A stretch of 64,000 bases of DNA, from positions 1 to 64,000 of the forward strand of contig DASXTC010000038.1 in the NCBI GenBank assembly GCA_036505635.1, given 5' to 3'. A model generated the notes under the pieces. The model saw only the letters and a list, made by a program, of their open reading frames with translations. It had not been told where the DNA came from and did no database searches. The position numbers were made by a program, and so were the translations under genes. This document shows, piece after piece, positions 61,801 through 64,000 of the stretch (its first letter is position 1; each line of letters opens with the position of its first letter). The stretch is from DASXTC01 sp036505635. GTDB lineage: Bacteria; Acidobacteriota; Polarisedimenticolia; JACPZX01; DASXTC01.

Positions 61801-62311
61801 CGGCGCTCAGGGCACGGCGCTCGGAGCCGATGACGACCGTGCCGCCGTGGATTCTCAGACGCCTCAGGTCGAGCCGTGCGGCCAATGGCCCGGGCCCGGC
61901 CGCGGCGGGCTGGCCGGGGGCCCTCGCGGGCAGGAAGCGCTCGGTGTCGGTCCGCCACTCGAGCACCGGTTCCCAGACATCGACGTCCTTGAGTACGATC
62001 AGCCCGCGCAGGAGAGCGCGCAGCGACAGGGAGGCCTCCGCGCGGGGCGCCTCGATGCGGGGCCCCTCCGTTCTCAGACCGCGGAGCACGACGCCCGGCG
62101 GCAGGTACTGGAGGCTCACGCTCTCGATGACGACGGGCCTGCCCAGAGCCCGTGAGAGCGCCTGCGTCAGCTTCTCCCTCGAGAGCGACTCGGGATGGCC
62201 GGTCCACACATAGATGAACAGCGCGAGGGCCGCGGCGGCCGGCACCCCCAGCAGGGTGTACAGGACCCGGCGAGTCCAACGCTTCAACCGCGCGCGGTCA
62301 GCCATGTTCAC
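55868..62311 (-). CDS. TamB-Omp85 (TamA/BamA-like) fusion, envelope assembly protein
   Basis: A single 2147-aa frame (GTG 62311, or ATG 62305) begins with a membrane helix (about 16-38) and an AsmA/TamB-type N-terminal region (REKLTQALSRALGRPVVIESV). A very long beta-taco body follows, ending in a DUF490 C-terminal domain (about 1100-1345, GGTYRFRDVTYRIVGGALDF and QRDVVWLLMTGN). Without a break, POTRA-like repeats run from about 1365 to 1780. An Omp85 barrel (about 1785-2147) follows, with the RGFR lid motif of the sixth extracellular loop (FFAGGDTTLRGFRFN) and a terminal GQAF Phe. TamB and TamA are normally separate proteins bridging inner and outer membranes; here one chain would span both. 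No frameshift or stop separates the halves. Confidence 0.9.
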   Translation of the reverse strand: MNMADRARLKRWTRRVLYTLLGVPAAAALALFIYVWTGHPESLSREKLTQALSRALGRPVVIESVSLQYLPPGVVLRGLRTEGPRIEAPRAEASLSLRALLRGLIVLKDVDVWEPVLEWRTDTERFLPARAPGQPAAAGPGPLAARLDLRRLRIHGGTVVIGSERRALSAEIEGLQLHADNTMFGYWGPYEGTALFHRGRFALGDLQLSGLDGSLSFEADRESIRTKRLRLKAEGVDIRASGQVQPGTPVRGRFEGEARLDPAGPSLRRPLPQFGAKELTCDLRVTLSAEGVKVNGTFVATGPVIDADRRQADDGSLSDGPAAPWTAARGAGTFSVEPGRIEIGGTLESFSGGTVEGRYVGVKYGSADETPREHEASITAKALHLDEVLGHFDLPGEDGVTPSALLSGDATVRWTGSRTDGMAGTADLAFDRLDGELPLSGTAMVDWRGSRVTVESSFLQAPGAAIELAGIFDATAAVLGMEVTAELSAGDTRPLASFLERRFPALGRGVTRPTDLIGRATAHIEVEGTSARPEVRASFESDGLTVQVPALSGGGGAAAARVPIPLTAAAGDVVYRTDLMRLDLRRAEGADLSAQGALRIRPGRWEVLDLDLDATALPAALAARLAGIDQDRMAAGGILRGGVHLAGPDGTLRLESEAISLGPLAFTNLKALARIEEKKVHFDEISLIWCGGLARGHGAVDLAPPRAAGSLEVSVSGIDLGAVDAAYAGPSMSGSLDAGGRLTIDGDVAVNATLAGRDVHIAGIDLGGLEGTLAGPVTGPDARLRLELKDELGSLKVAADFGAGGSVEGTVAVRGFSLEEVRPLLPRGALAGLKGEADGTVTVTGPLREPSALLVRATLDRLALTAGDDPLRNDEPVRVTVQDGFLTVAPMRLIGERTDLTLGGSMALSGHYDVTARVAGTFDLSLAELIAPEMRATGLGTADLHVIERGDVLTYAGGLTLQGGTVRHPALPLPLENLRGRGSFTEQGLLNIEELRFDTGGGHATGAGWVRFEGAGVPQLHLALTGQGIRAEILPDLHAFFDAEMALDKDSGAYRFGGRVSIQRAVYTRAFGVEPTELLLRGREFAPARERGAGAPVVFLDIAIAADRDVWIRNEEALIEASAHLSLQGTLDEPELSGRISALEGGTYRFRDVTYRIVGGALDFADVARIDPLIDIEAVTRVQQYEITLRISGRFSRPIYDLASDPALPQRDVVWLLMTGNTLSGSESEGARTMAEGQVAAYLATPVTGAVSAPLEKILGVSSVQLDPFFLNGTADPSARLTVTKRMASNLLFTYSASLGQNGQEIYQIEYNPGRLWDLLATRDLDGSVGADVRIRRRWRGWGWTPPGPDPVALPQGDGQSTVGPRLLRIGSVSLAADHLIDSQSALVRRLPFDEGDLFRRGDLLEGREILREQYVRRGFPAAEVDLIEGDAASLVGRTTVDVQYAIRSGPRHELAIQGDVGERPIRKAVLRAWREPILLDDLVEEARKAALGLLRRDGYYSARVEARMEAPAEVAPRGEPVRTVSLSVEPGPKVHVHSVSVTGNRGIPEERIRRQMLTRVGGFTRLFGRGLLKEPVLKDDVAAIRGLYLANGYLAVRIATPVVTLSADGKEADVAIAIEDEGPQARIGAVVIEGEAEGVPGEDLLRAAGLSQTQVVNAEIVSLAADRVREALDHEGYSRARVSTRLEGEPQRTRVVFSIIPLGRVRVHEVLVEGNTRTLDRIVDREIPLNRGDYLTRSAVLTTQRNLYRLGVFRSVEIDTLPVEGKPGFVDVRVRVQEGSPLLTAWGVGYDSKDRARASFEIANNNLFGTRRSAALFVRGSAVDRRVQVTLRDPNLFGEKIETLMTGFVERQELESFDLRRVGSSVQLSRKLGENTTLFGRYRLEDINLFDLRVPVEETGQQTVRLASVATSMAHDTRDDIINPSRGGFSTFDVRLYHRALGSEEAFVRTFASANAFKEIGRGVVWASSARIGLVTSHNIPISERFFAGGDTTLRGFRFNTVGPLEPAKRILEDPNSPYNVCPRNPCDPNLPANPIVGFAIDNLKPVGGNALFLINQELRFPIFKALKGVVFYDAGNVYARLRDFDVTDLRHVLGTGLRFDTPLGPFRVEYGRKLDHDLVYDELGRAVGRRPESRGEFFFSIGQAF

Positions 62312-62382
62312 AGTCTAATCGCTCCAAACGAGGCGTGGTATCATCCCCACCCTTTGAAACACGAACGCAGGGAGAGTCCTCC

Positions 62383-63657
62383 ATGCCGTCCGCCGCCGCC
62401 GGTCTGAGCCTCGATGTCGAACGTCGCGTCCTGGCAAATGGATTGACGGTCCTCGTCATGGAGAACCACGCCGCGCCGACCTTCTGCTACATGACCTGCT
62501 TCAGGGTCGGCTCGCGCAACGAGAGACCCGGGATCACGGGGATCTCACATCTCTTCGAGCACATGATGTTCAACGGGTCGAGCCGGTACGCTCCGAAGGT
62601 CTTCGACCGCCTGATCGAGTCGAGCGGCGGCTACAGCAACGGCAGCACCTGGTACGACACCACCAATTACTACGAGGAGGTCTCCAGCGACAGCCTCGAG
62701 AAGATCCTCGACCTGGAGTCGGACCGCATGCGGTCGCTCCTGCTCACCCCGGAGAACCTGGAGCAGGAGCGCAGCATCGTCAAGGAGGAGCGGCGACTGA
62801 GGACCGACAACTCAACCGAAGGGACGATGTTCGAGCTGCTGATGGCCAACGCTTTCATCGCCTCGCCCTACCGGTGGCCGGTGGTTGGATGGGAGCCCGA
62901 CCTCAACAACATCTCGCTGGAGGATTGCCGCGACTACTTCCGTACTTACTACGCGCCCAACAACGCCATCGTCGCCATCGTCGGCGACGTCGAAACCGAC
63001 GCGACCTTCGCGCTCATGGAGAAGCACTTCGGCGACATTCCGGCCCAGCCGCCGCCGCGCGCCGTCATCGACGCGGAGCCGCCCCAGAGAGGGGAGAAGC
63101 GGGTGGTTCACCGCATGGCGGCGGAGCTGCCGGCCGTCATGTTCGGGTTCAAGGCGGCCTCCTTCAGCCACGAGGACTTCCCCGCGCTCGACGTCGTGCG
63201 GTGCATCCTGACCGAGGGGGACTCCTCGCGCCTGTATCGCACCCTCATCTACGGCAGCCGGATCGCCGCGGAGGCGAACGCCTTCTTCCGGCCGGCCCTC
63301 GATCCGACGCTCTTCATCGTCTACGCGCAGGCGAAGGAAGGGGTGGAGGTGGGAGCCGTGGAACGGTCCGCCCACGAGGTGCTCGAGAGGATGGCCGCAG
63401 GTCAGCTGACCGACATCGACGTGGCGAAGGCCAGGAACCAGATCCGGGCCGAGACGATCCGGGACCTGAAGGACAACTCGGGCCGGGCCGAGCTGATCGC
63501 CTCCTACGAGCGGATGACCGGAGACTGGCGGTCCTTTTTCTCGATGATGGAGAAGATCGACGCCGTCACTCCCCCCGACGCCGTGCGCGCCTGCGCCCGC
63601 TGCTTCGAACCCGACCGGCGCACGGTAGTGACGTTGATCCCGGAGCCGACCCCGTGA
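62383..63657 (+). CDS. M16 family zinc peptidase, active subunit
   Basis: The 424-aa protein (ATG 62383, GGGAG upstream) has the inverted zinc motif HLFEHMMFNG (His56, Glu59, His60) and the distal Glu near 135-136 (IVKEERRL) at the right spacing. The first 200 residues are the catalytic M16 domain and the second half the M16C-like domain with the YGSRIAAEANAFF segment. No signal peptide is evident. Together with the next gene it forms the typical active/inactive pair (PqqL/processing-peptidase-like). The substrate is unknown. Confidence 0.9.
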   Translation: MPSAAAGLSLDVERRVLANGLTVLVMENHAAPTFCYMTCFRVGSRNERPGITGISHLFEHMMFNGSSRYAPKVFDRLIESSGGYSNGSTWYDTTNYYEEVSSDSLEKILDLESDRMRSLLLTPENLEQERSIVKEERRLRTDNSTEGTMFELLMANAFIASPYRWPVVGWEPDLNNISLEDCRDYFRTYYAPNNAIVAIVGDVETDATFALMEKHFGDIPAQPPPRAVIDAEPPQRGEKRVVHRMAAELPAVMFGFKAASFSHEDFPALDVVRCILTEGDSSRLYRTLIYGSRIAAEANAFFRPALDPTLFIVYAQAKEGVEVGAVERSAHEVLERMAAGQLTDIDVAKARNQIRAETIRDLKDNSGRAELIASYERMTGDWRSFFSMMEKIDAVTPPDAVRACARCFEPDRRTVVTLIPEPTP

Positions 63658-64000
63658 AGGACGCCTCGGGCGGCTTCCGGCTTCCGCCAACCGCCAGCAC
63701 GACGCTCACAAACGGCCTTCGCGTCCACGCGATGGAGCACCGTGCGCTGCCCATGGTCGCCTTCGACCTGATCGTCTGCGCCGGCGCGGCTCATGATCCG
63801 CCGGGGCGCGAGGGGCTCGCCGACCTGACCGCCGATCTGCTGCGCAAGGGGACGGCCGCGCGCTCGGCGCACCAGATCGCGGACGCGGTGGATTTCGTGG
63901 GAGGGGCGCTGGAGGGCTCGTCCGATCAGGACGGCACGAGGCTCACGGGTGAATTCCTCTCGAAGGACCTCGACATGGCGCTCGACCTCCTTGCCGAGGT
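63654..64000 (+). CDS. M16 family peptidase, second subunit (partial at window end)
   Basis: The GTG at 63654 overlaps the preceding stop; 115 codons are visible before the window ends. The start LTNGLRVHAMEHRALPMVAFDLI is the usual M16 N-terminus. Where the zinc motif should be, the sequence reads GREGLADLTADLLRKGT, with Leu and Asp in place of His, so this is the non-catalytic partner that contributes the Arg/Tyr pair in heterodimeric M16 enzymes. Confidence 0.88.
   Translation, partial: MKDASGGFRLPPTASTTLTNGLRVHAMEHRALPMVAFDLIVCAGAAHDPPGREGLADLTADLLRKGTAARSAHQIADAVDFVGGALEGSSDQDGTRLTGEFLSKDLDMALDLLAE

Overview
The window is 64 kb of very GC-rich DNA, densely packed with genes and carrying no recognisable rRNA, tRNA, phage, IS element or CRISPR array. 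The organism is a Gram-negative-type bacterium: there are several outer-membrane barrels, an Omp85/TamB assembly protein, TonB-free periplasmic systems and PMT-type membrane glycosyltransferases. Frequent GTG/TTG starts, four-base stop/start overlaps, Ser/Thr kinases with zinc ribbons and large membrane tails, an S55 (SpoIVB-type) peptidase, an S8 protease with WQN repeats and TPR-fused enzymes together suggest an uncultured soil or sediment Acidobacteriota-like lineage. That taxonomic placement is inference; no marker gene is present to prove it.

Left part (1-12 kb). A c-di-GMP protein (HD-GYP, GAF, GGDEF) is followed in the same operon by a 58-aa basic protein. Next come a secreted subtilase and, divergent from it behind a near-consensus promoter, a set of an unknown cytosolic protein, an S55 peptidase and a beta-propeller protein. 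A REC-PilZ regulator and an outer-membrane protein follow. A 109-bp repeat occurs at 1-109 and 10561-10669. The copies align without gaps, and three small helices are kept by paired base changes.

12-23.5 kb. This stretch holds a GIY-YIG protein, a RedB-like thioredoxin-fold protein coupled to a large hybrid histidine kinase, a DUF427 protein, an esterase with lower GC, an amino-acid permease, and a three-gene export operon (Cys-rich small protein, outer-membrane protein, TlpA-like thioredoxin). Gene remnants (SDR, SnoaL-like, FnIII-like tail) lie between them, so some decay or turnover has occurred here.

23.5-40.8 kb. An AlaX-type editing protein is translationally coupled to a GT39-type glycosyltransferase, followed by a second one with a TPR tail and a third facing them. 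A zinc alcohol dehydrogenase follows. Then comes a striking pair: a periplasmic-TPR/membrane/STAND ATPase next to a STAND ATPase fused to a Ser/Thr kinase. After a DJ-1/PfpI protein there is an SPFH-like/alkaline-phosphatase-like/TPR fusion, a 143-bp inverted repeat between convergent genes, a nucleotidyltransferase with a small coupled partner, and a porin-like protein with a clear terminator.

41-64 kb. A complete HlyD-ABC-permease-permease export operon is followed by a two-domain flavoprotein of the 2-aminobenzoyl-CoA monooxygenase/reductase type, whose stop overlaps the start of a kinase with a multi-pass membrane tail. Facing it is an operon of FHA protein, ABC ATPase, permease, ABC ATPase, permease; the kinase and FHA protein could be functionally linked. 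The right end holds a methyltransferase, a 2147-aa protein fusing TamB to an Omp85/TamA half in one frame, and a pair of M16 peptidases, active then apparently inactive, the second cut by the window end.

The most unusual items are the TamB-Omp85 fusion, the covarying repeat pair, the two-ATPase/kinase pair and the SPFH-phosphatase-TPR fusion.
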